DNA of 64,000 bases, taken from contig JAHRBC010000001.1 of assembly GCA_022702545.1 (NCBI GenBank), forward strand, positions 992,001 to 1,056,000, in the 5' to 3' direction. How positions within the stretch are numbered: the first letter of the stretch is position 1; each line of letters begins with the position of its first letter. Below the pieces are notes generated by a model. The model had not been told where the DNA came from. It saw only the letters and a list, made by a program, of their open reading frames with translations, and made no database searches. The translations under genes and the position numbers were made by a program. Of this stretch, positions 1-10,125 are shown piece after piece. This stretch comes from Phycomyces nitens. Its lineage: Eukaryota; Mucoromycota; Mucoromycetes; Mucorales; Phycomycetaceae.

Positions 1-2165
1 TGTATTACCATCAGCTATATTTATATGTTTTTATATTATCAAAATGATTCTTCGAAATATAAATATTATCTGTGGGTCTATACTACCATTTGTTCCGGGT
101 TGAATTAAATTTATTGATTATAAAAAGAAAAACCAACTGTGGAAACAGTTAAACAAGAATGATAAAGTAACTCTAAAACATACTGAAAATAGCTCTTTAG
201 CTATATGAATACAATAAAGTGGAACAATAATATAATCAAAGAAAGGGAAGGAAAACAGTGATAGCGACTAGGGTGCAATTTAACAGTAACGGAAAATTAC
301 AGGAAAATGAAACCTATCGAATAACTATAGATCTGAATTAACTCAATAATAAGGTACTTCATTTCACATTGTTTATATCTTATATCAATATCGGTTGACT
401 CTTATATTTTACATTGTACTTAATATGATTGTATATTTAAAAAATCGTGCTGTTTTTACTTAAACAGGTTGAGTAAACTGCCTATTATGTTAAAAGAGAT
501 GTCTAAGAGGAATAATTCAGAGCTATGTTTTTGAAAAATAATTTAATGATTATCAAGTAAGAAATTGTGCCTTGGTTTGTTTGCTAATGTATTGTAACAT
601 GTCAAAGGCTACCAAGATATTTATCTTAAGCAATACCTCGAGATCTAATAAATAATCGAAAATTTTCAATATAATACTTATAATAACACAAAAAAAAACA
701 AGAAGAACAACTTGGTTTATGTGGACGGTGTACATAAAACATTTGTAAATGATATAAAACAATCTTAAACTGAGATACCTGATATTATGAAGTAATTTGT
801 TCCAAGAGTAAAATGATACAAAATCTATACATATGAGACAATTCTCGCTTTTTCTTATATTTTCTTTACTATCCCAAGATATATCTATTGACACGGTGTA
901 TTTTATTCACCGGTGTTTGTTGTATCGCTCATCGCAGTGAACTTCGAAGTAGTGATGTATCTGTAGAAATTTCCCGAAGTAGTTAAATAGTCTCTTAATC
1001 TGTTCTTTATTAAAATTGTCTTTCTACCCGTATCTATTTTCTTGTCACTGAGTTGGACATTTATACTACATAACCAACCCACCATGTGTCACTATCCACT
1101 TGAGAGTTGGCTTTAAAAAAATATGGTTTATCTCTATCTTTTGTATTTTCATTATCTCGTTTAATATTTTCCAATCACTGGTAATATTTTCAGCATATTA
1201 ATTACTGTACTGCAAAAAGTAATAAACTGGTTACTTATTTATACCATACCTTTATCAAAAGTCAGCATCTTTATTTGTCTAGAGACATATTTTAAAGATT
1301 TTATACGAGAGATGCAGTGTAAAGGCATCTTGATCCAAGTGACATAAACATTACAATCATTTCCAAAGGAAATAAAATAAGATAAAGGTAGCAGTGGTGT
1401 TGGAGTAGGACCATTGTGGGAGCAGATGAGAGCATAGGTTTGGCTACCAAACCATCCTTGCGACAGTTGCATATCCACCTTGAGACAAATGCCATAGTTT
1501 TCGGTATAATTGCGTACGTTAATCACGGTTTTTGTTTTACTCTGTGTAAGGAACATTGGGGAGTAAGACCCTTTTCAGATTTACCTCTGGCTTAAGGGGA
1601 GGGAGACAATAGACACATGTATTGCCAACCATAATTTCTGCTGTTATATTCCAAAACTTCGCCTTTGTTTACCATTACCATTTCCAAATTTGTGTTTGGT
1701 TTTTAATGTAATGAGATATCAATCTGACAGCAATCGTGTCTGAAAGCCTAGATCAAGCATTGTTTTTAAATTCTGTGAGTGATACATTCACAGCTATAAT
1801 GGTATATAGTAAAGTGTATGGGTCAATCCCTCGGCGCCAGATGGGCTTAGCGATAATGCCATGCTCATTACAAGGTGCTTTTAAATGGTTTTTGTGCTAA
1901 TAATGCGAACAAAAAGATGTGTGTTTGAGTTTGGGGTGGGCGAGGTGGGAGCTTAGACTCGTACAATTAGGCTAATCGTTGTTGTCATTGGGACTTTGGC
2001 TGTTCAGGATCATCGGTATCCATATTTTACCAAAGAATCGTATAAAAAATATAAGTACAAATGTATACATCGTCAAGACGATGTTTGCATTATTCATTCA
2101 TAAATATTATTGCATGGTGCTATTCTGTCATATGTGCATTATTATACATTGAAAACATGATTAGC
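1..2165. other. AT-rich intergenic DNA, no gene seen
   Basis: Only short open frames without recognisable domains occur here (for example at 553-894 and 1239-1556 on the minus strand). I see no splice-linked coding pattern, RNA gene or paired repeat. Confidence 0.6.
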
Positions 2166-2533
2166 TGTCAGGTTTCGATCTGGTATCTTTTTTCTAACAC
2201 TTGTAATTAAGTCGCAAAATCAATACCGCTGGGGATCGTCATGTTCAAAAAATAGTCTTTAGGTAATATATATATATATATATATTATTACGACAAATCC
2301 TTTCACTATTTATAAAAAATATGATCGGGTTTCTGGCTAAATATATAGCTTCATCAATATGTTTTTTGTACTAGCTACCCAGTAGAATCTGCTTGAGGAT
2401 ATCCATCATCTAAGGCATTTGGGACATATACAAAAGGACTAATCGGCAAAGTCCTGATCTTTTGTCCAAAAAGTTCAACCATTACTGGTTGCCTAGTAAG
2501 AGACAATTTTGCTTGCCGATGTCAACTCTGACA
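2166..2533 (-). repeat. Solo LTR, family B (downstream of U6)
   Basis: On the minus strand it starts TGTCAGAGTTGACATCGG and ends with a TTGACA-like terminus. It matches the plus-strand copy at 3664-4038 along its length, including the shared block CCCCAGYGGTATTGATT. A short (TA)n tract lies inside near 2270. The flanks TAGC and GAGC share three of four bases, possibly a decayed 4-bp target duplication. Its start lies 34 bp from the end of the U6 gene and it is in the same orientation. Confidence 0.75.
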
Positions 2534-2567
2534 GAGCATGAAAATAAAATATGAAGAGAAAGAAACT

Positions 2568-2687
2568 AAAAAAAAATCTGCTCCGTAGAGCATCCCATCT
2601 TAGAAGTTTAATGTCATCCTTGTGCAGGGGGCATGCTAATCTTCTCTGTACCATTCCAATTTTAATATGTGGCAGAGGTGCAAGCAC
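2568..2687 (-). ncRNA. U6 spliceosomal snRNA
   Basis: Read on the minus strand, the block GTGCTTGCACCTCTG is a 5' stem-loop like that of U6. It is followed by the near-invariant core AAAATTGGAA, then ACAGAGAAGATTAGCATG, which holds the ACAGAGA box that pairs with the 5' splice site and the AGC catalytic triad. Next comes CCCCTGCACAAGGATGACA, the internal stem-loop region. The gene ends in a run of nine T, a normal Pol III terminator. U6 normally has GGCCCC where this copy reads GCCCCC, so one base differs from the common consensus. It could be the functional gene or a close copy; the intact core favours function. Confidence 0.87.
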
Positions 2688-3394
2688 TTGTCAATTAAAA
2701 TTACTAATTATTTTTCCAGTATAACTAGAAAATTTTGTAAGCCATAATTGGCTTGTGGGCATTGTGATAATATTTGATATGTCTAATACCTGAAGAAACA
2801 AAATATCTCAGAAATTTTAATAGGGTAAGATGTTATATTCGCAAGTCTTAGAGTGCTAACAGCTATACTTCTAAAGAAATTAAATATTGGCATGCTTTTA
2901 CAGAAACCATAGTTATGAACATGGATTAATTGATTAGCTTATGAGGTATCATTTGATATGATTTAGTTGTGGATGTCACCAATCTTGTATAGAAGCCAGA
3001 CGCATTTCTGTGCAATTATAATAAATTGGCAATTTTATCTTTATTTCATAATATATTTTAACCCTTTATATTTTTTTGATATTCTGAATTTGGTTAATAA
3101 AGCTGGGGTAACTTTCAAAGCATAAAATGTTTAACATAAAAAGATTTTTTGAGGTTTTCAAGTGTAGAAAAATAACTTTAGCTGGTCATGATTATGATAT
3201 ATTGAGTATCCTCAGTATTTCAGTCCAAGAAATAGTACTATCAATAATATCCAAGTAAAAACTTTTACTAATTGCCCCGTATACAGTATTTAGGTCACTT
3301 ATAACTTATTTTCCTAAGCTTTGAGATTAATAAGATACCTTTAAAATTACCAATCAAAGAAGCTTAAATGTATAGGAATAATAAACTGTCTTCT
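2688..3394. other. AT-rich spacer, no gene seen
   Basis: No open frame with recognisable content. It holds the upstream region of the U6 gene and degenerate AT-rich sequence up to the next LTR. Confidence 0.5.
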
Positions 3395-3663
3395 TGTCAG
3401 AATAGACATAGTAGAACATAGTCTAGAAAATTAGGTATCCAATTGGTAATGCTTTTAGCATATGTACTTAATTTTATATTGATTATTTCCTATTTTTTTT
3501 TTAAAAAAAAACAAGACATATTCTTAGTGCCTCTCATAAAGATATAACTAATGTGTCTCGAGTAAAAGTAACTAGCTTAGATAGTTTCACTTATAAGATT
3601 GGTATAAATACTACAATGATTTGTAATAATAAAAATATTCAATTCTCTATAATTTTATCTTAT
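3395..3663 (+). repeat. Truncated LTR, family A
   Basis: Starts TGTCAGAATAGACATAG and follows the LTR at 9624-9971 for about 270 bp (shared blocks include GGTAATGCTTTTARCATATG and TATAAATACTACAA). It stops where the family B LTR begins at 3664. The last 80 bp or so of the family are missing. Confidence 0.6.
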
Positions 3664-4038
3664 TGTCAGAGTTGACATCGGTAACCGAAATTGGCTCTTG
3701 ATAGGTAACCAGTAATGGTTGACCTTGTTGGATAAATGATCAAGACCTTGCCAATTGGTTTTCTTTTATATGTTTCTAAATGTCTCAAATGTCTTAGATT
3801 GCGAATATCTCTTAAGTATATTCTACTGGATAATAACTATCTAAGACATATTAACGTAGCTATACATTTAGCCTTAAATCTGATTATATTTTGTATAAAT
3901 AGTAAAATGATTTGTATCAATAAAAAGCATCTATATTCTATTTAAAAACTATTCTTTAAACTTGATGATCCCCAGTGGTATTGATTCTGCGACTTAGCTA
4001 CAAGTGCCAGAAAAGAAATACCAGATCAAGACTTGACA
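3664..4038 (+). repeat. LTR, family B
   Basis: Starts TGTCAGAGTTGACATCGG and ends AAGACTTGACA. Contains TATAAATA and AATAAA as possible promoter and polyadenylation signals. It is the inverted partner of 2166-2533. Its 3' part (CCCCAGTGG then ATTGA, and CCAGATCA before the end) resembles the LTR of the intact element at 4349-10012, so the families appear related. No clean target duplication remains. Confidence 0.7.
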
Positions 4039-4049
4039 AATTCAGGCAC

Positions 4050-4327
4050 TGTCGGACATTATTTTGATGAATCCGTAAAATCTGAAGATGATTAACCGCA
4101 GTACAATGTCTCTTCTTTTATGAAAATATCATATAATAGCTACTGTGGATAATGCGCAGTATTAGTTAGAGAACTATATAAGATAACCAAAGTCATAATA
4201 ATAAAAAGTATCTTTTATCCTCTCTTTGATTTTACATATACTCCTGTTTCCCCAGTGGGATTGACCTTTTGGCTTTGTTATAGTAAAAGGAAGACCATCC
4301 CAGATCAGGAACGACACAGGAACGACA
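4050..4327 (+). repeat. Solo LTR of the 4349-10012 gypsy family
   Basis: Runs from TGTCGGACATTATTTTG to GGAACGACA and is flanked by the 4-bp duplication GCAC (4046-4049 and 4328-4331). Relative to the element's own LTRs it lacks about 44 bp between two copies of TTAACCGCAGTAC, and the last 11 bp (CAGGAACGACA) are doubled. It lies head-on to the LTR at 4349-4659, forming a long inverted repeat with a 21-bp spacer. Confidence 0.85.
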
Positions 4328-4348
4328 GCACAACAATAGTCAAATTAA

Positions 4349-4659
4349 TGTCGTTCCTGATCTGGGATGGTCTTCCTTTTACTATAACAAAGCCAAAAGG
4401 TCAATCCCACTGGGGAAACAGGAGTATATGTAAAATCAAAGAGAGGATAAAAGATACTTTTTATTATTATGACTTTGGTTATCTTATATAGTTCTCTAAC
4501 TAATACTGCGCATTATCCGCAGTAGCTATTATATGATATTTTCATAAAAGAAGAGACATTGTACTGCGGTTAATGCTCAGGACGATGTTACTGCGCGTAA
4601 AGAAGTACTGCGGTTAATCATCTTCAGATTTTACGGATTCATCAAAATAATGTCCGACA
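4349..4659 (-). repeat. 3' LTR of gypsy element 1
   Basis: Read on the minus strand it starts TGTCGGACA and ends GGAACGACA. The last codons of pol, including its stop at 4614-4616, lie inside it. Confidence 0.9.
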
Positions 4660-7600
4660 TCACCCCCTCCCGAAACTGTTGATAGTCCTCGATCAACCAC
4701 AAAGGAATCCACAAGGGAAAACGGCAAGGCAGAAGAGGCATCCAAGGTAAGGTCACGACGCATCTGGGCACGGGCAGGGGTTGGATGATACCATGTCTTC
4801 TTAAAGTCATCAGATTTAGCAATCTTGAGGCGATCGGCATGGACCCAGGAAGTATAAGGCACACCTTCCATAGTAGTCAACTTGTATATGTTCTTGTCAA
4901 AGTTCTTGTCAACAACAATGTACGGCCCCATCCAGTTGTATTCCAGGCCAAACTTGTTCTCATGTCGCAGCAACAAGTGTTCACCAATTGCAAACTGGTG
5001 CGGTTTCATAATAGAGTCCCATCTTTCCTTGTCTTGTTGACTGTTTACGGCTACTCGAGCATCAGCATCCATGCGAGCTTGTTGAAGCTTACGAAGAAAA
5101 GGGATAGCGCCGTCAGAAATCATTGTGGGATCGTTGGGGATAGACATGTCCATGAATGGGCGCAAGGGGTCACCTGGAAGACGAGGTTCGCGACCATAGG
5201 TCAGGAAGAACGGGCTGAAACCAGTGGTTCGGTGCTTTCTAATTCTGCAGGCCCAAAGGGCAGTTTCCAAATATTCGTCCCAACGATTGATTGCTCCATG
5301 CACATACTTACGCAACATCTGTTTGAGTATGCCATTCAGTCTTTCGCACTTTCCATTAGTTCTTGGATGGAACGCCGAAGTCAGTTTGTGATGCAGCTTG
5401 ATTTTCTTGATATAGAAACTCAGGATATGGGACATGAAATTGGCACCACGGTCAGTAAGAATTTCATTTGGGCACCCAAAGCGCATCACAATTTCTTCAT
5501 ACTGGAAGTTTGCAATTGCTTCGCCAGTAGCGGCAGGGACAGCACGAGCAATGGGCCAATTGGTGGCATAGTCAACAGCAACCAGAATCCAGCGATTTCC
5601 ATTCACAGTGTTTGGGAGCTCACCAATGAAGTCCAGATGCCAGCGAGAGAAAGCAGGGGGAATATCCAATGGTTCCATAGGAGCATGGTGTATGTTACGT
5701 TCAGCGTTTGATGCAAGTTGACACTGAGGGCACTTGCCAAGCCACTCCTGGATCTGGCTTCTCATTCCTGGCCACCACCAACGCTTCTTCATCAAGTCGT
5801 ATACGGTTACTTCGCCAGCATGTCCAAAACCATTGTGAAAACTGTTAACGAGGTCGGCACGTTTTGCAAACAAGGCAAAACGGATTTCTTGTACTGTATC
5901 ACCAATCTTGACCAGGCGGAAAACTTTCTGATCATGAACCACGAACTTGTTGCGTTGTCTGTGTAGTAAATCCTTTATATCTTCAGGCCATTCACTCTCG
6001 GTGCGAGCATAGAACTTTGGCCAATCGGATGTCTGGGAGTCAGGAACTATATACAGGTATTCCGGTTCCATTGATTCGATTAAGGACGCATCACATTCTG
6101 GGCCATCAAGACGAGAGAGCACATCGGGAACACCATTTTCCTTTCCTGGTTTGTATTGAATGATCGGATCATACAACTCAAATTCAGCGATCCATCGAAC
6201 TAGACGTGGTGTTGGCTTAACCTGGCTACGGAAATACTTGAGTGGTAAATGATCCGTATATACCGTGAATGGTTTTCCTTCAATCATGCACCGCCAGGTA
6301 CGCAAGGCGTGCAGAATACCAAGTAGTTCTCGTTCTTGGGCTGGGTATGACCGTTCTGCATTGGATAGTTTCTTTGATTCAAATGCCAAAGGCTTCCAGA
6401 TTCCTTCATCGTCTTCTTGCATCAGCACAGCACCGACACCAAAATCCGAGGCATCTGTCTCGATGCGGAAAGGCTTGTCCATGTTAGGGGCTAGAAGTAC
6501 CGGTGCAGAGCTCAGCTTGTCCTTGAGGATGTCAAAACTGGTTTGACACGTGTCTGTCCACACAACTGGGCGCCTTTTTGGTCCTGTGCCTTTGGTTAAG
6601 TCGGTTAGTGGTGAGGCAATTCCTGCAAATCCAGGGATGAATCGTCGGTAATGTTGTGCTAGACCAATGAACTGGCGGACTTCTTGTACATTGGTGGGTG
6701 GCGTCCATTCTTGTACTGTCTTCACTTTATCAGGCGACGGGAGGATACCTTGAGCCGATACATTAAACCCAAGGAAAGTTAGTTCCTTCTTATTGAATTC
6801 ACATTTCTTGAAATTGGCAATTAGTTTGGCTTCACGTAGTTGGTTGAGTACATGTCGCACATGTTCCTCATGCTCGGTAGGGGTCTTGCTGAAAATTAAG
6901 ATATCGTCCAAGTAAACCAGCGCAAACTTATCCAAGCAATCTCCTAGAACTTTGTTCATGAGATGCTGGAAAGTTGGTGGAGCATTAGTGAGACCGAAAG
7001 GAAGGACCAGGAACTCGTATTGACCATATCGGGTGTTGAATGCTGTCTTGGGCACATCTGATTCTTGAATCTTCACTTGGTGGTAACCGCTTCTTAGGTC
7101 TAGACTAGTGAAGTGATTGGCTCCATGTAGTCGTTCTAAACATTCGTCAATGCGGGGCAGTGGGTGATTGTTTCGTACGGTGACCTTGTTCAGGGCACGG
7201 TAGTCAACACACATATGCATTTCGCCATTCTTCTTCTTTACAAACAATATTGGAGCACCCCATGGAGACGAGCTAGGACGGATAAGACCTAGGTCTAGGA
7301 GTTCCTTTAATTGTTTCTTGAGTTCGTCGAGTTCTCTGGGGCTCATCTTGAAGGGTGGTTTGTTGACAGGGTAGGCATCTCCGGTATTTATAACATGCTG
7401 AACATCACGGTTTGGGGGTAAACCGGGCAAACCGTCCTGAAAAACGTCGTCGAACTCCTTGACCAACTTCATCCACTGTTCATCATTGGTTGTTTCTTTT
7501 GGTGATTTTATGTGCAACAAGAAACATTCAGCCTCCTCCCTCCTAGACAGTTTCTGGACTTGCTTTGCCGAGATGAGGTAGGCAAGGTGTGGTTTCATCG

Positions 7601-8225
7601 GACGAGTTCCATGTGGGCGTAGGACAATTTCTTGACCATCTTTACGGAGAATCCAATGATCATGGTGCCAATCAGGAATTGGTTTCGCTTGCTGCAACCA
7701 GGTGCGTCCAAGAATCAAGTCAAATTTTGTAGGGAACACAAAAGCGTCGACAGTATCTGCATAACCATTAAGGGATAGAGGAAGTGTAGCTTTTTGATTA
7801 ATTCGAATACTGTGTCCACCAGCAGTTTCAACAGATCGGCCAGGAATTGATGTCACATGTGTTGCCAAGTGGACGATCTGTGGTGACACATAGTTGGCAC
7901 TGGCACCACTGTCAATAAGAACCAGGATTTGTTGTCCGTTGAGTGTAGCAGCGTATAATGGCAAGTCAGTATCTACAGCGGCATGAAGATCTTCCAAGAA
8001 GGTTTGGTCGGCTGTGAGACAGGGATCACAGATCTCCTCAGTGATTGTCTTAGGTTTCTTATTGATAACATTTTTGTACTGGTCAAAAGTGTCTTTATTA
8101 TTCAATTGTTCAATAGGCTCATTATTAATACTGGCCTGTGGGGAGGAATTTTCTTCCATTGTACACAACCGACCTCCCGTTACGGTTGTGTTTCGCGAAA
8201 ATCCTGCTTTTTCGGTGTTCTTCAT
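4614..8225 (-). CDS. pol: Gypsy Pol polyprotein (protease, RT, RNase H, integrase)
   Basis: A 1203-residue frame for retrotransposon replication in cytoplasmic particles followed by nuclear integration. Visible domains in order: aspartic protease with LIDSGAS (D near 105); reverse transcriptase with the YLDD box near 437; RNase H beginning FRIETDASDFG; an integrase HHCC zinc finger near 795 (H-x-H then CPQC); the integrase DDE core with D in WHLDFIGEL, D in LTDRGANF and E in GKCERLNG; and a GPY/F-like module with WMGPYIV near 1100. No chromodomain follows. The frame has no internal stop and looks functional. It is +1 relative to gag and overlaps it by about 100 bp, as expected for Ty3-type +1 frameshifting. 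The first ATG may not be used if it is made as Gag-Pol. Confidence 0.95.
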   Translation of the reverse strand: MKNTEKAGFSRNTTVTGGRLCTMEENSSPQASINNEPIEQLNNKDTFDQYKNVINKKPKTITEEICDPCLTADQTFLEDLHAAVDTDLPLYAATLNGQQILVLIDSGASANYVSPQIVHLATHVTSIPGRSVETAGGHSIRINQKATLPLSLNGYADTVDAFVFPTKFDLILGRTWLQQAKPIPDWHHDHWILRKDGQEIVLRPHGTRPMKPHLAYLISAKQVQKLSRREEAECFLLHIKSPKETTNDEQWMKLVKEFDDVFQDGLPGLPPNRDVQHVINTGDAYPVNKPPFKMSPRELDELKKQLKELLDLGLIRPSSSPWGAPILFVKKKNGEMHMCVDYRALNKVTVRNNHPLPRIDECLERLHGANHFTSLDLRSGYHQVKIQESDVPKTAFNTRYGQYEFLVLPFGLTNAPPTFQHLMNKVLGDCLDKFALVYLDDILIFSKTPTEHEEHVRHVLNQLREAKLIANFKKCEFNKKELTFLGFNVSAQGILPSPDKVKTVQEWTPPTNVQEVRQFIGLAQHYRRFIPGFAGIASPLTDLTKGTGPKRRPVVWTDTCQTSFDILKDKLSSAPVLLAPNMDKPFRIETDASDFGVGAVLMQEDDEGIWKPLAFESKKLSNAERSYPAQERELLGILHALRTWRCMIEGKPFTVYTDHLPLKYFRSQVKPTPRLVRWIAEFELYDPIIQYKPGKENGVPDVLSRLDGPECDASLIESMEPEYLYIVPDSQTSDWPKFYARTESEWPEDIKDLLHRQRNKFVVHDQKVFRLVKIGDTVQEIRFALFAKRADLVNSFHNGFGHAGEVTVYDLMKKRWWWPGMRSQIQEWLGKCPQCQLASNAERNIHHAPMEPLDIPPAFSRWHLDFIGELPNTVNGNRWILVAVDYATNWPIARAVPAATGEAIANFQYEEIVMRFGCPNEILTDRGANFMSHILSFYIKKIKLHHKLTSAFHPRTNGKCERLNGILKQMLRKYVHGAINRWDEYLETALWACRIRKHRTTGFSPFFLTYGREPRLPGDPLRPFMDMSIPNDPTMISDGAIPFLRKLQQARMDADARVAVNSQQDKERWDSIMKPHQFAIGEHLLLRHENKFGLEYNWMGPYIVVDKNFDKNIYKLTTMEGVPYTSWVHADRLKIAKSDDFKKTWYHPTPARAQMRRDLTLDASSALPFSLVDSFVVDRGLSTVSGGGDVGHYFDESVKSEDD

Positions 8226-9312
8226 CCAGTTGCTTGATCACAGCTAGGCGTTGACGGCAGTTTCGCTTGATATGTCCCGTCTTTCCACACCAGTGGCATG
8301 TTGCCGTAGATCGATTGGGCGCCTGACGAGGTTGGTATCCATTGCGGCGTCCATTTATTGCATCCAACTCCATGGGCTCGGGTCCGGGGTACTGTGCATA
8401 TTGTTGCTGGTACGGCTGTTGGTACTGTGGCTGGTATTGCTGTGGCTGTGGCATCGGTGCGTAGTAATCTTGGCGTCCAATCTGTAGTCCACTGGCATAT
8501 GCTAGTGCTATGTTACAAGCATCGTCCACATCAACAGGTCGAGCAGCAAGAACATTTCCACGAACACTTGGATGTAGTCCGCGGACAAACTTGTCCAATG
8601 CTTCCTCGCCATTCATTCCGGGCAGTTCCAATTGTATATCCTGGAAGGCATCAATGTATTCTGCCACGGACCCAGTTTGGTACAGCCTGGCAAGACGATC
8701 ACGGGCAGTTTGAAGAGAGTAGACCGGGCGGAATTCTCCAGACAGGGCAAGTTTGAAGCTTTCCCAAGTAGTTGGGTGGTTGTCCTTAAGTTCCATGCGT
8801 CTCCACCATGTGTCTGCTCGTTCTCGGAGGAGGTTGACTGCGAATTCGCAAGCTCTGGTCGGGGTAAAATGGTAGTAGGTCGTGTAACGTTCAACTGCAC
8901 GAAGCCAACCATCTACTGCTGCGGCAGAGCGTTCTCCTCTAAAACAATCGGGTTGCTTTATGCGTTCTGCTCGCGAGTCTTGTTGGGCAGTAATGGCTTT
9001 CATTGCCTCGGCCACGGCTGCTGCAATGGCTTCGGCAGTAACTGTAACCGGTGGAGGGGTCATTTGTTCGGGTTGTTTATTCTTTCCTGTAAGTGTTGCG
9101 GCAAGATGTTGGGCAAGTTCGGACCACTTTTCTTCTCGTGCAGGAGTATTCTTAAGTCTTTGTTCTTCGGGTATGTGGGGTACACGCCTGTTCCTCTTGT
9201 AGTCGGTTACTAGTTCACTGGGTAACAAGTTCTGGACTCGTTCTTCAATCTCGAACTGGCTAAGTGTTTTATTGTCAGATGTCTTTTGGTGTCTTTCAAC
9301 CGGATCCATCAA
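8125..9312 (-). CDS. gag: Gypsy Gag capsid/nucleocapsid protein
   Basis: A 395-residue structural protein that would form the particle and bind the element's RNA. The middle matches the Retrotrans_gag capsid pattern (ERADTWWRRME, then GEFRPVYSLQTARDRLARL). A Pro/Gln/Tyr-rich linker follows, then one CCHC zinc knuckle (CHWCGKTGHIKRNC) near residue 340. The start codon lies about 40 bp inside the 5' LTR, after the primer-binding site. The frame is complete and overlaps the start of pol in a different frame. Confidence 0.92.
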   Translation of the reverse strand: MMDPVERHQKTSDNKTLSQFEIEERVQNLLPSELVTDYKRNRRVPHIPEEQRLKNTPAREEKWSELAQHLAATLTGKNKQPEQMTPPPVTVTAEAIAAAVAEAMKAITAQQDSRAERIKQPDCFRGERSAAAVDGWLRAVERYTTYYHFTPTRACEFAVNLLRERADTWWRRMELKDNHPTTWESFKLALSGEFRPVYSLQTARDRLARLYQTGSVAEYIDAFQDIQLELPGMNGEEALDKFVRGLHPSVRGNVLAARPVDVDDACNIALAYASGLQIGRQDYYAPMPQPQQYQPQYQQPYQQQYAQYPGPEPMELDAINGRRNGYQPRQAPNRSTATCHWCGKTGHIKRNCRQRLAVIKQLDEEHRKSRIFAKHNRNGRSVVYNGRKFLPTGQY

Positions 9313-9348
9313 AGTTTCTTAGGAGGAAAAATAGCTTCAGCTACCAAT

Positions 9349-10012
9349 TGTCGTTCCTGATCTGGGATGGTCTTCCTTTTACTATAACAAAGCCAAAAGG
9401 TCAATCCCACTGGGGAAACAGGAGTATATGTAAAATCAAAGAGAGGATAAAAGATACCTTTTTATTGTTATGACTTTGGTTATCTTATATAGTTTTCTAA
9501 CTAATACTGCGCATTATCCGCAGTAGCTATTATATGATATTTTAATAAAAGAAGAGACATTGTACTGCGGTTAATGCTCAGGACGATGTTACTGCGCGTA
9601 AAGAAGTACTGCGGTTAATCATCTGTCAGAGTTGACATAGCGAATAATAACCCAGATAATCAGGTACCCAATCGGTAATGCTTTTAACATATGTCCTCAA
9701 TGTTATACCGATTGGTTCCCCTTTTTGTAAAACCAAGACATATTCTCATCGCCTCTCATAAAGAGATAACCAATGTGTCTTGAGTAAAGAGTAATTAGTT
9801 TAGATAGTTTCACTCATAAAATCTGTATAAATACTACAACGATTTGTAACAATAAAAAGCATTCAATTCTCTATATTCCTATTTATCCTAAACGTCCTAG
9901 TTGGTGGTGATCTATTGCAAAACTTATCTAAGTCAAGCATTAGCAAGATACACCCAGTCGAGACTTGACACATCTTCAGATTTTACGGATTCATCAAAAT
10001 AATGTCCGACAT
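9349..10012 (-). repeat. 5' LTR of gypsy element 1, split by a nested LTR
   Basis: Minus-strand start TGTCGGACA at 10012 and end GGAACGACA at 9349. A family A solo LTR (9624-9971) and its 4-bp duplication interrupt it. Without the insertion it is about 312 bp and nearly matches 4349-4659. Confidence 0.9.
9624..9971 (+). repeat. Solo LTR, family A, nested in the gypsy 5' LTR
   Basis: 348 bp, from TGTCAGAGTTGACATAG to GAGACTTGACA, flanked by the perfect 4-bp duplication CATC. The uninterrupted LTR at 4349-4659 shows the empty site with one CATC, which proves the insertion. TATAAATACTACAA and AATAAA lie inside. Confidence 0.92.
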
Positions 10013-10043
10013 TAATTGAATTGACAAAAAAATAAGCAAGTGA

Positions 10044-10116
10044 TGAGACTACCAGGGGTCGAACCTGGAATCTCCTGATTCGTAGTCAGACGCCTTGTCC
10101 ATTGGGCCATAGTCCC
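10044..10116 (-). tRNA. tRNA-Arg (anticodon ACG)
   Basis: A 73-nt cloverleaf on the minus strand. The acceptor arms GGGACTA and TAGTCTC pair with one G-U. A D arm is present. The anticodon stem TCTGA/TCAGG closes the loop CTACGAA with anticodon ACG (read as ICG). The T arm CCAGG-TTCGACC-CCTGG is perfect. No intron. LTR elements sit close on both sides: gypsy element 1 starts 31 bp downstream and an LTR starts 10 bp upstream. Confidence 0.95.
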
Positions 10117-10125
10117 ACTTGATGA

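Larger units (their letters stand above)
4349..10012 (-). mobile_element. Intact Ty3/gypsy retrotransposon next to tRNA-Arg
   Basis: An element of about 5.3 kb plus one nested solo LTR. It has two LTRs of about 311 bp, a purine-rich tract (GGGAGGGGGTGA) next to the 3' LTR, and a probable primer-binding site starting TTGGTAGC just inside the 5' LTR. Separate full-length gag and pol frames are present. The 4-bp duplication TTAA flanks it (4345-4348 and 10013-10016). The LTRs differ at only a few positions, so the insertion is fairly young. Its 5' end lies 31 bp past the 3' end of the tRNA-Arg gene, in the same orientation. Pol shows no chromodomain. Confidence 0.92.

Noticed and set aside
553..1556. 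Minus-strand frames of 60-113 codons
   Set aside because: AT-rich, no homology-like motifs, no splice-linked partners.
2166..4038. One composite transposon bounded by the two inverted family B LTRs and carrying U6
   Set aside because: The outer flanks share no duplication and the inner sequence has no transposition gene; two separate solo LTRs explain it.
4785..5966. Open frames of 308 and 82 codons on the plus strand
   Set aside because: Antisense shadows of the intact gypsy pol gene; no domains.
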